The notes under the pieces: model-generated
Seen by the model: the letters and a program-made list of their open reading frames with translations, nothing else
Database searches by the model: none
What the model was told of the DNA's origin: nothing
Part shown: positions 15,687-27,486 of the stretch, one piece after another
Numbering within the stretch: position 1 is the stretch's first letter
Layout: each line of letters starts with the position of its first letter
Assembly (NCBI GenBank): GCA_029964075.1
Contig: CM057140.1
Location: 14,154,643-14,218,642 of the forward strand
Direction of reading: 5' to 3'
DNA from: Patiria pectinifera
Taxonomy: Eukaryota > Echinodermata > Asteroidea > Valvatida > Asterinidae
DNA length: 64,000 nt
Program-made: the position numbers and the translations under genes

Positions 15687-18600
15687 TTATAGCTTCAGGA
15701 ACTTCTCCAAAGTCTCTTCCTCGACTGCAACTTCAAATGCAGCAGCGTCCTATAATGAACAAATCAACCAAGGGTAAACATAAATGGCAGGAAGGATGGA
15801 GAGGTGGGTGGGGCCACTAAGATGGGGTGTTTGGATTGGGATGGGGGGTTGACAGTGTAACAACTATGCATTTGAATAGCTTGTGACTTGACTTGAGACT
15901 TGATGATTTGTGATGGACTCGTGACAGACTCAATGACAACTCTGCCCAGTATAGACATTTATCATGCTGCCACCATTTCAGTCATGTTCCCTGTATCCAA
16001 TAACAGTACTGAATGATGTTTTTGGGGACAAAAAGGAACCAGACTATTTTTTTCTTCCAGCCTCGCTTTGGTAACGTTGATTTGAATTCGACAAAATCAA
16101 GATGGCCGCAACATGATAATGGTCTATAGTGGAATCCGGCGACCAGAATTAGAAGCTGCGGTGGTGTCACGCTCACGCGCATGTTGCACCTGTTCTTAAA
16201 GACGAGGTGCACGTGCATTTTGGTATTCATATTGGTAGTGCGTAATTAACTACCTGAGCGCAACTCGCACAAGCCTGGTTCTACCGCAGAAAATGGCTGC
16301 CGCTAGATTTGTCTATAGCAAATTCGAAAAGTTCACTCTGAACTGTGCTATTACAAGTGTAGATGTGTTCAGAATTTTAATAATGGATTGCACTTAAATT
16401 TTTAATTTTTTTTCCAAGATTACCCTGAATGATGAATCTCTCTCAAATAATGATAACAAATTATTATTATTATATTATTAATGTTAATTATTATTCTCTC
16501 AAAATCGTAGCTCATATGCTGATGAGTTCCTGGAGACAGACGTCAACGGATTTTGGAAGGAAAGGGGAAATCATGGATTTGTGGGCAGTTGGACTAACAT
16601 AGGCTTTCTTCCATGCAAGTAAGTCAGTATTCTTTCTGGTGTTTATGACCTCAGTGTAGAACTACAACATGTACAAACAGTAATGAGAGGCACTGTTGGA
16701 TTCTGATTATGGTTGTATGCCTGACCCGATGTACTCGGCTTTAGTGCAGTACTCACTCCAACAGATTCCAACAAAAATTGCAGTTGGATTTTGAAGGGTT
16801 GAGGTGGTAAGGGTTAATGAGGAATGTAGTTGAGTAGCGAATAGTTGGGCGCATTAGTGGCATGTAAATGGAGTTCAGTGTGTGCAATGGATTATTCCAC
16901 TGAATACACGCAAACCTGTGACATTTTTGCTCACATTTGACAAACAATTTATAGCGTAGATACACAGCACCCAAAAAGGACAGTCATGACAATGTTTCAA
17001 AATGTAAGGTATGGATATCGTAACACTTTTTTTTGACGCAAAAACAATCTGTAGTTGCTCTTAATAATTGTATTTTAGCCAACTAGACTCTTTTTCCCAA
17101 CTTACTCCAAGATAAGTGTCGCCGTTGAAGAGCTGGGGAGGCAATGCAGCCGGATCGCCAATCAAATCTCTCATCTTCTTCTTCTGATCTTCCTCGGCAG
17201 CGACGTCAATTTTTTCGTACTGAACTTTCTTTGAGTCCAGAATCATTTCAATGTGTTGCTGTTTCTTTTTCATCTGTGAATAAAAATGAAGATTCTTTTT
17301 AACAGCTTTATAAATCTATTACCTTTCCCCTATTTTGTTCACGTTTTTTTTTTTCAATTTACACATGTTGCTGTGTACGCATCATCAATCAAAAACTTTT
17401 GCACTTCCAAGTCATCGTGTGTTCATTCCAACATGCACTCGCATCTAGCAATGCTTGTTCTTTTTTTGCCCTGTGAACAAGATGGCGAAAATTACCATGA
17501 AACTACAATTTTACAAACACAAGGTCATGGACTGTCCCATGCATATTCATAACCTTGCCCAAGCGCCCCCGCATAATGCATAGTACATTACAACGTGTCA
17601 AACATTTTGAAATCCCATGTAGACACATTTTCGGGACGATATTCGTGAGAGCTGATGACTGATCGTCCTTTTTTTGGCCAGATGGATGAATTTTTCTAGA
17701 TAAAGGAACATGTTTTCGAACACTAATTAGTTCCTCTACGACTAGGTACCCTTACTTTGGAAATGTCTGTCCTGGATGAGAAGATAATCTCCATCAAAGT
17801 CGGTAGCAAAATCACTTTTCAGTGTGTAGGGGAGCAATGCCACTCTGGCTGACCTACAGAGCTTGTGATAGTGTACGGCCAAGGGACTGTTGGGCTAAGT
17901 TCATTTTACCAAACTTTTTAAAACAATACTTTTTTCCCCCAAAAAATACAACCCCCGTTTCCTTCTTTTCAGTTTTGGTGAAATTAGCCCTCTACTAGTT
18001 TTCGGTTGCACAAAAACCCCATTGTATTATTGTTACTGGACAGCTTATACTAGTTCGGACAGTTGCTACAAAATACAATGCATGGCATGGCCATGGGGAA
18101 TGTCGGACACTTCGCCCCATTTCCACGTCGCCCCATGTCACTTCGCCCCTAACCACTTCGCCCCATCCCCACTTCGCCCCATCCCCACTTCGCCCCATCC
18201 CCACTTCGCCCCAGCCGTTACATGTAAAAAGTATTTTAAAAAAAATTTCATCTATTTTATTGGCTCTATTTTATTCACTAATTGGCTAACCAACGGAAAG
18301 AATATATTTTTTTTTGGCCTAAAAGATCCAACTTTGTTCCCGACCAGCCGATACCAACTCGTCTCCCACTTATCTGAGAACGACAATACCTTTGACATCC
18401 TAATTTCACTCGTGGAGGAACCAATCTACATGGGGCGAAGTGGGGACGGGGCGAAGTGGTTAGGGGCGAAGTGACCAGGGGGGACGTGGAAATGGGGCGA
18501 AGCGTCCGACACCCGCCATGGGGATGTTGTGCCCATTCTTGAAAATCACGCATTCTCGAAAATGGGCAGGCACATTCTCGAGAATGTGCAACTGGATCCT

Positions 18601-20047
18601 TGCTCAATCTTGGCAAAAAATAACTCTTCCAGATTGAGCGCACATTCTTGAGAATGCACGACAAGATAACGGTCTTGTCGATGCCGAGCACCGGCTGCGC
18701 TTGGCAAGTCTAGCTGAATCCTCGTTCACTGATTCTTAATAATTATACTGTTGCAACGCAAGGCGCTGAAAAGTAGAGTGGATATGAAAAGTATGCGCGT
18801 ATTGGGGGAGGGGACCGGGGGGGAAATAAGAATAAGGCCAAAAAAAAAAAAAAATTCGGTCTCTGGTCAGACCAAAGTTCCGGAATTGACGCGGCCACGC
18901 GGTTTTTTTTCTTTTTTTCTTTTTCTTCAAGCTTGGATTGTACAGACAAGGTGGGTACTATTTTGCTTTTTTAGTGTCCTCATGTACATTGGTGTCCTCC
19001 ATAATTTGCCTTGGTGGTTTCGATCATTTGCCTTGGTGCAATTTCCCATTCCTTGGTGCTCTTTGGTAAAAAAAGTTGAGGAGGTGCGGAAATAGAGGGC
19101 GCTGTTGGAGCTACCGCGGAACATTTTGGGGAAAAAAAAGATCGACGCGCATGCTTAAAATCGACGCGCGCGCTGACCAGAGACCGACTTTTTTTTTTTT
19201 GGCCTAAATAAGAAAGAATTCAGATTTTTTTAATAAAAGAGGGGGGGGGGGGGACGTAAGAATGAAGATTGTGAAGAATGAGAATGAATACTGCGACATC
19301 CCATAGTGCTAATGCTATTTCCCATTTAAATTGCCACCAATTTATTGTTCACACCCCACCATAACGTCGCGGAGCTGGATTCTATCTAGTCAAAAGAGCA
19401 ATTCTGGCAGCTTCTGGACATCGTTTTTTTTTCGTGGCACGCACATGATACATACAGGGACTTGTACTTATCTAGCCTAAACAAAGCACTTCCCAGACTA
19501 GTTCCCAGTCCTCCGTTATTACAAAGCTTCCCATAAGTAGGCAGGAAAAAGCAATAATAACAGGTTTAAATTGATTCAAATTATCGTAGTTATACGAGTA
19601 CAGAAGCATGGAACATTTTCTTTCCTCTTTATATGAATTGTTTCCCTTTTAACCGCTATACAATTCATTTAACATAATTATGTCGTGCAATGTTTGTTAA
19701 GATTGGGCAAAATTCATAAATTGTGCACGTGGTATTCTTAAGAATGAGCGCTCATTTTCAAGAATGAGCGCTCATTTTCAAGAATGGGCGCTCATTCTTA
19801 AGAATGCGCGCTCATTTTCGAGAATGCGTGATTTTCAAGAATGGGCACAACAGGGATGCAACTTAGCATACAAATGGCACAGGAAATGGGCGGATGATCG
19901 TACGTGACAACATGCATGACTGAGTTTAGTTTCGATTAATCCTGTTTATTCCGCCATCAGTAATTTTCCAAAATAAATATTCCCCCGGAGTAAGCTACGT
20001 ACCTCAATATTACCGGTGACACTCGAATAGTAGTACTTGACACTCAT
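15687..20047 (-). CDS. SH3BGRL3: SH3BGRL3-type thioredoxin-fold protein, three exons
   Basis: The 91-residue product belongs to the SH3BGR family, small glutaredoxin-like proteins without the catalytic CxxC; SH3BGRL3 itself is 93 residues. Exon 1 is 20003-20047 (MSVKYYYSSVTGNIE) with donor GTACGT. Exon 2 is 17106-17273 (KKKQQHIEMILDSKKVQYEK through ALPPQLFNGDTYLG) with donor GTAAGT. Exon 3 is 15687-15749 (DAAAFEVAVEEETLEKFLKL, then stop). All junctions are phase 0 and the joined protein aligns end to end with vertebrate SH3BGRL3 (YSTSVTG, PPQIVNGDQYCGDYE, FLKL). No cysteine is present, so redox catalysis is unlikely. Intron 1 (2.7 kb) is packed with nested TIR elements. Intron 2 (1.4 kb) contains an exon-like open segment on the opposite strand. 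Confidence 0.92.
16511..16618 (+). other. Exon-like open segment with splice sites, unidentified
   Basis: A 108-base block is bounded by an AG acceptor (atcgtag) and a strong donor GTAAGT at 16619-16624. It stays open in one frame, giving SYADEFLETDVNGFWKERG followed by a stretch ending TNIGFLPC. Its length is a multiple of three. It lies antisense within intron 2 of the SH3BGRL3-type gene. I do not recognise the peptide; it may be an exon of an unseen gene, or chance. Confidence 0.3.
18091..18522. mobile_element. Foldback element with (cacttcgcccca)n arms
   Basis: The left arm, about 95 bases from ccatggggaatgtcggac onward, is matched by a reverse-complement right arm at 18429-18522 with only a few mismatches. 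The arms are built from repeats of cacttcgccccatccc, so the element is both a long inverted repeat and a minisatellite. It abuts the next TIR element. Confidence 0.85.
18525..19852. mobile_element. 1.3-kb TIR element with 40-bp perfect inverted ends
   Basis: The first 40 bases (beginning TGTTGTGCCCATTCTTGAAA) are the exact reverse complement of the last 40. GGGA occurs immediately outside both ends (18521-18524 and 19853-19856), a likely 4-bp target duplication. Subterminal direct repeats of agaatg(a/c)gcgctcatt lie near the right end. No transposase is encoded. It is inserted in intron 1 of the SH3BGRL3-type gene and itself contains another TIR element. Confidence 0.88.
18834..19206. mobile_element. 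Nested 373-bp TIR element (ggcc-poly(A)-tcggtctctggtcag)
   Basis: The left end is aaggcc, a run of about 16 A, then TCGGTCTCTGGTCAG; the right end is CTGACCAGAGACCGA, a T run, then ggccta. The ends are reverse complements apart from run length. It lies wholly inside the 18525-19852 element, giving the order of insertion. Confidence 0.8.
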
Positions 20048-22195
20048 GGTTGCGGCAAAAAATCTCAGGAAAGGCGTGAAAGAAATAAACTGCACAGGAA
20101 ACTCCACTCAACTTAACCCCGGAAGTAACGCCAAATAAATGTTGTGCGCCCTCTGTTGTTGACCTCGCACGAAGAAGCCACACGCCCAAGTTACTTTTTT
20201 AGCTGTCATAATCATAACAAATTATCTGTTAAAATGGAAGTCCTGATTTTCGGAATATCCTTATAAATTTAACTTACGGAAGATAATTTGGTCGGGAATG
20301 TTTGCCTTATTTTGTCTACGTCTAGGGATACTGTTCATAGCAGGCCAGTTAATATTCAACAAGTATTTTTATTACAAAATGTATATTCCGCCAAAAATGT
20401 TTTAGAGTTTTTATGTATTCAAAAAAAAAACATTTTCCCCCTAGATTTAATCTCATTTTTAATCGCCGTTCTACCCTTTCAAACCCACCTTCCTACCCCA
20501 CCAACATACTAACGACCCCCCCCCCCCCCCCCCGCAAATAGAGCCCCAACGGTCGATTATAACTCAGTTGATAAATAAGTATGAGTTGAGTGTTGATTTG
20601 GGTGTGGTTTTTGGGGGTGTGTGTGGTGGGGTAGGGGTGGGGGAATATAAGTAACATCATTATTTTTGTAGTTTAATAGTAAGTTAGTCTGTAGAAACCC
20701 TCCCCAATGACCAACAGATTAGTAATTCATTCAAGGGCGGATCCGGGGTGGGGGCCAACGGGGGCCATGACCCCCCCCCCCCCCAAAAAAATAACCCGAG
20801 CCCATTTTTTTTAAGTGACGTCACAATAAAGGCAGGCACTACGTACACCACCATCTTTTCCTCAAAAAGATCGATTAAAGTGGTCAGAAACTATCTCAGA
20901 TTGCACCACAGAGCGTCTAGAATCCAAAAAAAAATCGGGCACCAAACCCCACGCCATTATTATTGGGACCCACTTTTTGGGGAACGACATGTTTTTGGGC
21001 CACCCCCGAAATTGTTCTGGATCCGCCCTGAAATTCATTGTGTGCCAAAGTAAACAAGGAGTAATTGCTTGAAATTCCTGCAACATTGGTCATGTCTCCA
21101 GTGCTTTTCCTTTTGGTTTATTTTTGCATCACCATTTTGGAAATAACAATTATTTGATAAATTGGTCTCTTCTAAATAGGCCTAATATTTGATTGCTGCA
21201 TATACTGATGAAAACAGGTGCGCAAACCAGTTGCGCTCACGACAAGGAAAAAAAACATGATCAATAGCTTAATTGTATTCTACAGGTTTTAGGGAAAAAA
21301 ATCTTAACATGACGAACCCGCCATTATCGATCCACTATTAAAGTTCTTAATACAAAATGTTTGCATTTCATTATCATTCAAAATGAGTCCAAGTTAATTT
21401 TTAGCAATCGTATATACATGTACAAACATGATCCAGCTACATGTACTTTTAAATTTACAAGACCCATACCGAATTCTTCTGTAAGTCCATTTTAATACTT
21501 ACACAACCATGCATACTGCAAAATAAGCATGTTTTAATCTCAAATTAAACGCTGCATATATATCTGAGCTGACTATATTGAGAATTTTATCGGCCGACCG
21601 ACACCATATCATTTTTAAAAGCAATTTGAATTGGCTATCTTTATTAAATGGAAAAAACTACCTTATTATTTCGCGCTTAAGCACAACACGGAAGGTAAAG
21701 CGTTCAACAGAAGCTTTAGTAAAAAACAAATTAAACATACAAATTTTAATGACTACGACCATCCAGTGCTTAGCCAAGTGTAAAGTCTACTTCCATTTAC
21801 ATGTACAATTAAAACTACTTTTTAATCCTTTTTTGGCATGATAGATTTTGTTTAAGATGGTGAAATTGAAAACTTCAACAGCTATAAAAAGGCAACTTCA
21901 TTGAATGCATTGAAATACGTTTCACAGAAAGAGATCTATAAAGCTTAATAGCGATGGTCCATTTTGTTTAACTATACATGTATATATTATGTACAAGATG
22001 TTCAATAATAAAAACAAAACACAAACCAAAACAAAAACGCGGCACATGGTGCTATAAAAAATATTTCAATAGTACAAAATAATCCATGGCATATAAAAGT
22101 TAATTTGAAATGTGATTATGTAGAAGTCATAAAAATGGTAGATATTGACATAATTTGAATTTTGAAGAAGTTTTTCAACACAAATGCGAAGATCG
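20048..22195. other. Intergenic, no gene seen
   Basis: This is AT-rich DNA between the SH3BGRL3-type promoter and the Ig cluster. It contains a C-run at 20516-20534 and one hAT-like MITE. No exon or RNA gene is recognisable. Confidence 0.55.
20732..21031. mobile_element. hAT-like MITE with 8-bp target duplication
   Basis: The ends AGGGCGGATCC and GGATCCGCCCT are inverted. AATTCATT lies directly outside both ends (20724-20731 and 21032-21039), matching the 8-bp duplication typical of hAT elements, whose ends often read CAGGGGCGGATC. The interior is non-coding with C and A runs. Confidence 0.82.
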
Positions 22196-22352
22196 ATGTG
22201 AAAAAAATGGTCCCAAGGCTGTTCAATGGGTTTTTTTTTGGCCTGGAATAATACAATTATTGTTAACGATCTCATGAAAACTGGTGAATGCCAAAAACAC
22301 AAAACATGTTACATTGTATGTTCATGTAGAAACCGATCGCAGGAATTCAAAG

Positions 22353-22530
22353 TACAGTCGAACACCATTATAACAAGGTCCTTGGGACTTTACAAATTAC
22401 CTCGTTATAACAGATGTATCTTGTATTAATTAATGGAAAACAAAGGAAAGAAAGAATAACAAAGACTTGGGGCCTAATATTTTCCTTGTTATAAGTAGGA
22501 TGTTGTATTAATTATCAGGGTTCGACTGTA
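22353..22530. mobile_element. pogo/Tigger-like MITE, copy in duplication 1
   Basis: The ends TACAGTCGAACACCATTATA and GGTTCGACTGTA are inverted and flanked by TA, as expected for Tc1/mariner-pogo elements. The same element is at the matching position in copy 2, so it was inserted before the duplication. Confidence 0.75.
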
Positions 22531-23082
22531 CAATAATTTCTATGGTCGTACTGGAATTAAAAACCGTAATAAAAAAAAATTTTATTTTTAATATCTTAAC
22601 TATTTTTTCATGCACATGTTCACGGTTTGCGTATATCTTTTTTGTTGTGACGGTATTTGAAAGCATGCAGTATCACGACGCCATCTTTTATTCTTCAAAA
22701 TGCATCTCCACAACGAAGGGAAAAAAATTGAAGTAAAACGTGAATTCGGGACAGAAACACCTCAATTCTTGTCAGAAAACGTTATGCTCATGACACTCTT
22801 AGACTATATCAACAACCAATTGGCGAGACAGTATTTCATTCGTTACAAATTATCATTCGGAAAACAAAAATAACAGTCATTTTCTTTTAGACATTAATCA
22901 AGCAGACATCGGATACAAATTCATCAAACAAGAATGTCCTTTGATATTTAATGATTCGCTAAAAATTGCCTGCCATCGCTAGCCTAGCCGTCGGATCAAA
23001 ATGGCGGCCGAAAAAAATAGCCTTTTCCCCCAAACGGTCATGTGATCTTTACTTTTCACGTCATTTCATGAAGTGAATTGTT

Positions 23083-24753
23083 CTAAAGTTCGGTGCTGAT
23101 GATATTGTCATCCTTAACATCATTACTTGGTTTTAGCTCTGGTGAGTCTTCTCCGATGTTGTACGGAGGAGGGGCGTGTTTCTCCTCCTCCATCTCAGGA
23201 TCAAGATTATTCTCTTCGGTTTCTATCTTCACCATCGAGTTGCGATACTCATCGAAATGGGGGTTGACGTAGTAGGTGAAAGATTTCTCCTCATTGGGGC
23301 TGATCAGGGAAGCATCATCTGCGGTCGTTGACTGGCCCTTGGCTCCACTAGCCAAGGATGACATGGAGGTCTTTCTTGGGATGGGTCTGAGCGCCCCGTC
23401 GTCTTCCCTCTCTTCCTCTGCGGTTGCTCGGTAAGCTGGGATGCTGGTGACATCCGGACCGTACCCTGCCGATTCCAAGTCCAGCCCAGATCGAGCCAGG
23501 TCGCCATTACTGGTGGCTTTCTTCCCGTAGCGGCTACCGAATCCGCCACGGGTCTGGGTGTAGACTATTCCCGAGTCCACGGTCGGGACGTCCTCCTGCG
23601 CGCGATTGCGTAAGGAGAAGGACCTCTTGACGCTCTTCTTCTTGTTGATCTGTTTGACCTTTCTCCTCTGGCGGCGCCACCAGATGGCGTACAGGACCAA
23701 GACAATCAATACAAGTCCGAGGATGATACCGAGGAGGATTGGGCCGATGATCTGAGCCAGGGTCTTCCCGGGCAGGGCTCTGATGACATGAGAGGCGGTA
23801 GCTTCTCCTACATCGTTCACAGCCTCGCATCGTAAAGTCGCGTTGTTGTCGTTGTCCGTAAGATCAGGAAGGACGAGGACCGACCCGCTCTTCTCGAGTC
23901 TCGCTCGGTTGAACCTCGGGTGCTGCGCAAACGAAACCTGGTACTCGTTGTAGTGCCAGGTGTAGGCGAAGTCGGGTGGATTTCCGATCGCCGTGCATGT
24001 GAAGGTTGCATCGATTCCAGTCTCCATCATCGCATCGGCTTCGATGGTTACGATCGGCGAGTGCCGAACCTGGACAGTCACCTGGCAAGCCGCATACTGT
24101 CCCTTGTTCGGCTGACACGTGAAAGTTCGCCCATTGACCGAACTCTCGGCAAGAATGGAATATCGAATCCCCGGTCCTGGGGAATAGGTCTCAAAGTTGG
24201 AGCTGCTGAGAGGGACGTCTCCAAGATACCACTTCAGCTCCACCGTAGGGTCGCTAGAGGCACACATCAGGGAGAGATCGTCCCCGACCTCAACCAGCCT
24301 TCCCTCCCGAATCCAGCAGACCGGAGCACCAGTCGGCAGTACTCTGATGACAGTAAGAGTCGCAGACTGGGATGTCAAAGTCTCCGGCTGTATATCCCCT
24401 CTTCCGTCATCCACAATGACATTGCAGGTGTACACACCCTCATCCTGGATCTCTACGCGACTGATGTTGAGGTTGTAATTGCCATTCCCATCTTGTCCTC
24501 CGATCGAGAATCTAGCGGGGGTACCAGCGGGGAGCTGCCGGTCTGGTTGCACATACAACCTGGTGACACTCCCCGGCACTTCCCAGTACACCGTTGCTTG
24601 GGTGGTGGAGGAAATACTGCACGGCATAGTCATGGGAGCGTTCATCAGTACCTCGGCATCTCGGGGTTCAGTGAGGAACACCTGAGATGACACTAACGGT
24701 ACCAATACGACGATCAATCCCACCGCTGTTTTCCACCAGGAAGCCATGTCCAT
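23083..24753 (-). CDS. Intronless three-Ig transmembrane receptor with PPxY and PDZ-type tail
   Basis: The product has 556 residues from the first ATG (24753, context acaATGG); the frame upstream of it lacks an ATG. A signal peptide (residues 1-23, WWKTAVGLIVVLVPLVSS) precedes Ig1 (C45, W57, C110, with the pattern RFSIGG...YNLNISRVEIQDEGVYTC), Ig2 (C164, C213 plus extra C146 and C223) and Ig3 (C253, W266, C309). The transmembrane helix is about 335-357. The 200-residue tail has a basic stretch, GIVYTQT (Y398, ITIM-like but Thr at +3), PPPY (528-531, a WW-domain ligand) and ends STEL, fitting a class I PDZ ligand. Domain 1 resembles the KIRREL/nephrin type. It is likely a surface adhesion or recognition receptor; the ligand is unknown. 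A possible AATAAA lies at 22687-22692. Confidence 0.95.
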   Translation of the reverse strand: MDMASWWKTAVGLIVVLVPLVSSQVFLTEPRDAEVLMNAPMTMPCSISSTTQATVYWEVPGSVTRLYVQPDRQLPAGTPARFSIGGQDGNGNYNLNISRVEIQDEGVYTCNVIVDDGRGDIQPETLTSQSATLTVIRVLPTGAPVCWIREGRLVEVGDDLSLMCASSDPTVELKWYLGDVPLSSSNFETYSPGPGIRYSILAESSVNGRTFTCQPNKGQYAACQVTVQVRHSPIVTIEADAMMETGIDATFTCTAIGNPPDFAYTWHYNEYQVSFAQHPRFNRARLEKSGSVLVLPDLTDNDNNATLRCEAVNDVGEATASHVIRALPGKTLAQIIGPILLGIILGLVLIVLVLYAIWWRRQRRKVKQINKKKSVKRSFSLRNRAQEDVPTVDSGIVYTQTRGGFGSRYGKKATSNGDLARSGLDLESAGYGPDVTSIPAYRATAEEEREDDGALRPIPRKTSMSSLASGAKGQSTTADDASLISPNEEKSFTYYVNPHFDEYRNSMVKIETEENNLDPEMEEEKHAPPPYNIGEDSPELKPSNDVKDDNIISTEL

Positions 24754-25195
24754 TGTCACTGCGTATACACCACACACCGGGAGGCAGAGAGCCGAATCGA
24801 CACTCCAAAACACGTACCGTTTGTTCAAGAGAAATCCCACGGTCCAATCTTCGTCAATTTCCTCCTGAAACCTGTTGGATTCGCTCTTCTCCTTTCTGCC
24901 GATTCCCAAGTCCTGATGTCATCTCCGAGACACCAATTCAAATCTTCGTTTAACCACTCTTTACTGATTACTTTTTTACTTCATTGGTGGGTTAAAATAT
25001 GATTTATAGCTTTGAATTCATCCCGATACCAACACGACTGCATAACTGCGTGTTGTACAGCAGCAACACCATGCATACCAAACCGAAGGCGGTTAGTCAT
25101 GACGTCACCCAGTCACAAAGGCTGCCATTTCTTTCATACGCCACCACTTTCACAATGGGGCCACACCTGACATGCTTAATGCTATTCAGTCAACT

Positions 25196-26245
25196 GTTCC
25201 ACGTGAATAATAAATAAGATCCGGGCAAACAATAAGATCATGAATATTCATGAGGGGCTGGTCCACAAGGACGGTCGTCGTTCAGTGAAAGAAACTGTAC
25301 AAGTGTTTTTGTTGGGATATATTTAGCATTCATTTGAACTGTGAGGATTGTCCTTAATGGTCAAGGAGGGGGTTTCTCCTCTTGCGTTGTAAGTGCAAAC
25401 TGGTTCTTAATGCAACAGGTAAACATGACCCTTTGACCCCATCGTCTCCAATTGAAGATGCATGGAAGAAAGTAAAGAAAAGATATAGATGAATACATCT
25501 CCGTTCTCTTTGATTCGTTATACCTTTTCTGTTTCAAATAAATTCCCCGCCCCCTAACAAAAAAAATGAGTTTTGACCCATTTTTATTTCTTCCAGCTGC
25601 CATCCTCTTTCGCATAAAAATTCATTTTCATTCAACGGATCTACAAATCTGTTTCCCCCCACTCCTTTATGCTTTCCTTGCAATTATGTCTTCATACGCA
25701 CATATTTTGGTGGGATTTTATTGTGCAGTGGGTATACATTCTTGAGGAATTTCGCAGTTTAGGGACATTTCTATTCGACTCATGTACAAAGCACACGATT
25801 CAGCCCCCCCCAAAACAACACTTTACAATTGCTGCGCATATTTTCACGACTCTCTTTCAATGTGTCTGAAATGAATGCATGACTGAATATTTTTTGTGCT
25901 TTTTTTATTTTTCTATTTTACCCGTACGAGCACACAAAGGGTGCTGCTTTTGTGACCTTATATGGAAACAGCAGCCTCGAACTTTCATTGTGTTGGTTTT
26001 CAGCTTATTTGAATAATAATAATTCCAAAGGTTCACTCGGAGAAAAGGGGACAAGCCGGTACTAGTTGGCGATGGTGTTTTTGACAAAATGGTTGGCAAG
26101 CCGTGCAACCACTGAATACAGTCATAATGCATTTGCTATTTGTATACCCCCTCAGTGTTCAACTTGGCCTTCTCATTTTGGAAAAGAACGGGTTTTTTTA
26201 AACTAGTGATGATTCAGGATTCAATATTTTCAACGGTTACAAACG
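25196..26245. other. Spacer unique to duplication copy 1
   Basis: This stretch of about 1 kb lies upstream of the 24753 start and has no counterpart in copy 2. It shows no gene and no clear terminal repeats, so I cannot tell whether it was inserted in copy 1 or lost from copy 2. Confidence 0.6.
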
Positions 26246-27325
26246 TCCCCTAATATTATTCTTTAAAATGGCATTCTTTTGAGAGGTTGGGGCGTAAAAT
26301 GAAAGGGAAGTCACAGTGGAGCAAGTTTAAGGGCAAGATAGAAGGATTTTGTGATTCCAAAACAGATGGTTACATGTATACCTAATTAAATATGTTTGAA
26401 AAGGGACAAAAATAACAAATAAAAAAGAGATCAAATACCCAACCTAAACAGAGGTGTGTTTGCTTGCAAATGTGCTTTGTCTTTACATAATAGTAAAGCA
26501 ATTTCTCAGTAGAACAATTTTACTGTTTCTATACTCGTTCGTTAATTTCGATTCAACTCAATATCTTGAAAACGTTGCTACCAGTTCTTCGATTAGAAAT
26601 TGCAATTAACTTCATTTGTAGAATGCTTCACTGTTGGAAGAGACAACAAATCGGTGCCTGCACGGGTGTCAGTTTATACAAGCAGGAAGGTTCGCAGTGC
26701 CGGTGTTGCTATGGGAACGACCGAACACCTGCCAACGCATGACACAATATTGATTAAATTATCTTTCAGATTAAGGTATCAAAATTATATGGGTTTTAAA
26801 AATGAAGACAGCACACCATGTTCTAGTAGATTTTAAAAAATTCTTTGTTCCATTTCAAAACTTATACAAGACAATTGTATAAAAAATACAGAATACAAAA
26901 TTATTTTGAAATATTTAAGTTTCACATCACCATTATGTGCTCTTATCATTTTTCAGTGATAATACAGGATTGTTGTCTGAGTAATACAAAAATATTTTAT
27001 TTCGTGGTCAAAAAAAGCTACAATTGTTTTACATGAATGTTTTAAGAAGTTGTCAACACTGATAAAAACGACAGACACTTTGATATTTACAAGAACAAGC
27101 AGATTATAAAACAAAACAAATTTAACAGAAAATACTTTGGTTATAAAATGTATCAAATAGGGAAAATCATTTAGTATTCTTCAAATTTCATTTTAAAAAT
27201 ATTGTTATATTGACTTAACAGTTGTATTTTTTTTCGGTTTTTTTTTGCGTTCTCATGAATGCACTCTTCGGTAGAAATAATAATATTACATGAATGAAAA
27301 ATATAATCACTTTCTTGATTTAGTT
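26246..27325. repeat. Upstream block B, copy 1 (non-coding)
   Basis: This AT-rich block is repeated at 33836-34924. Its best conserved part is a GC-richer core about 26640-26745, containing GTTGCTATGGGAAC at 26705-26718, close to the RFX X-box consensus. No open frame of note lies within it. It is 1.5 to 2.6 kb upstream of an Ig receptor gene. Confidence 0.85.
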
Positions 27326-27486
27326 ATGTGAAAAAAATGGTCTCAAGGCTGTTTAATGTTGTTTTGGCCTGGAATAATAATACAATTAGTTAACGATCTC
27401 ATGAAAACTTAAAACTTGTGGTGAATGCCAAATACACAAAACATACATTGTATGTTCATGGAGAAACCGATCGCAGGATTTCAAAA

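Larger units (their letters stand above)
22196..27325. repeat. Tandem segmental duplication, copy 1
   Basis: The segment from atgtgaaaaaaatgg at 22196 through gatttagtt at 27325 contains an Ig receptor gene, a 1-kb spacer and an upstream block. The same order recurs in 27326-34924. At 27325/27326 the end of the unit is joined directly to its beginning, which is the diagnostic junction of a direct tandem duplication. Confidence 0.92.

Noticed and set aside
18022..18474. Open frame of 150 codons with FAPNHFAPSPL repeats
   Set aside because: Produced by the cacttcgcccca minisatellite arms of a foldback element.
23920..24690. Plus-strand open frame of 256 codons, repeated at 29045-29830
   Set aside because: Antisense to the Ig receptors; its conservation between copies only reflects the duplication.
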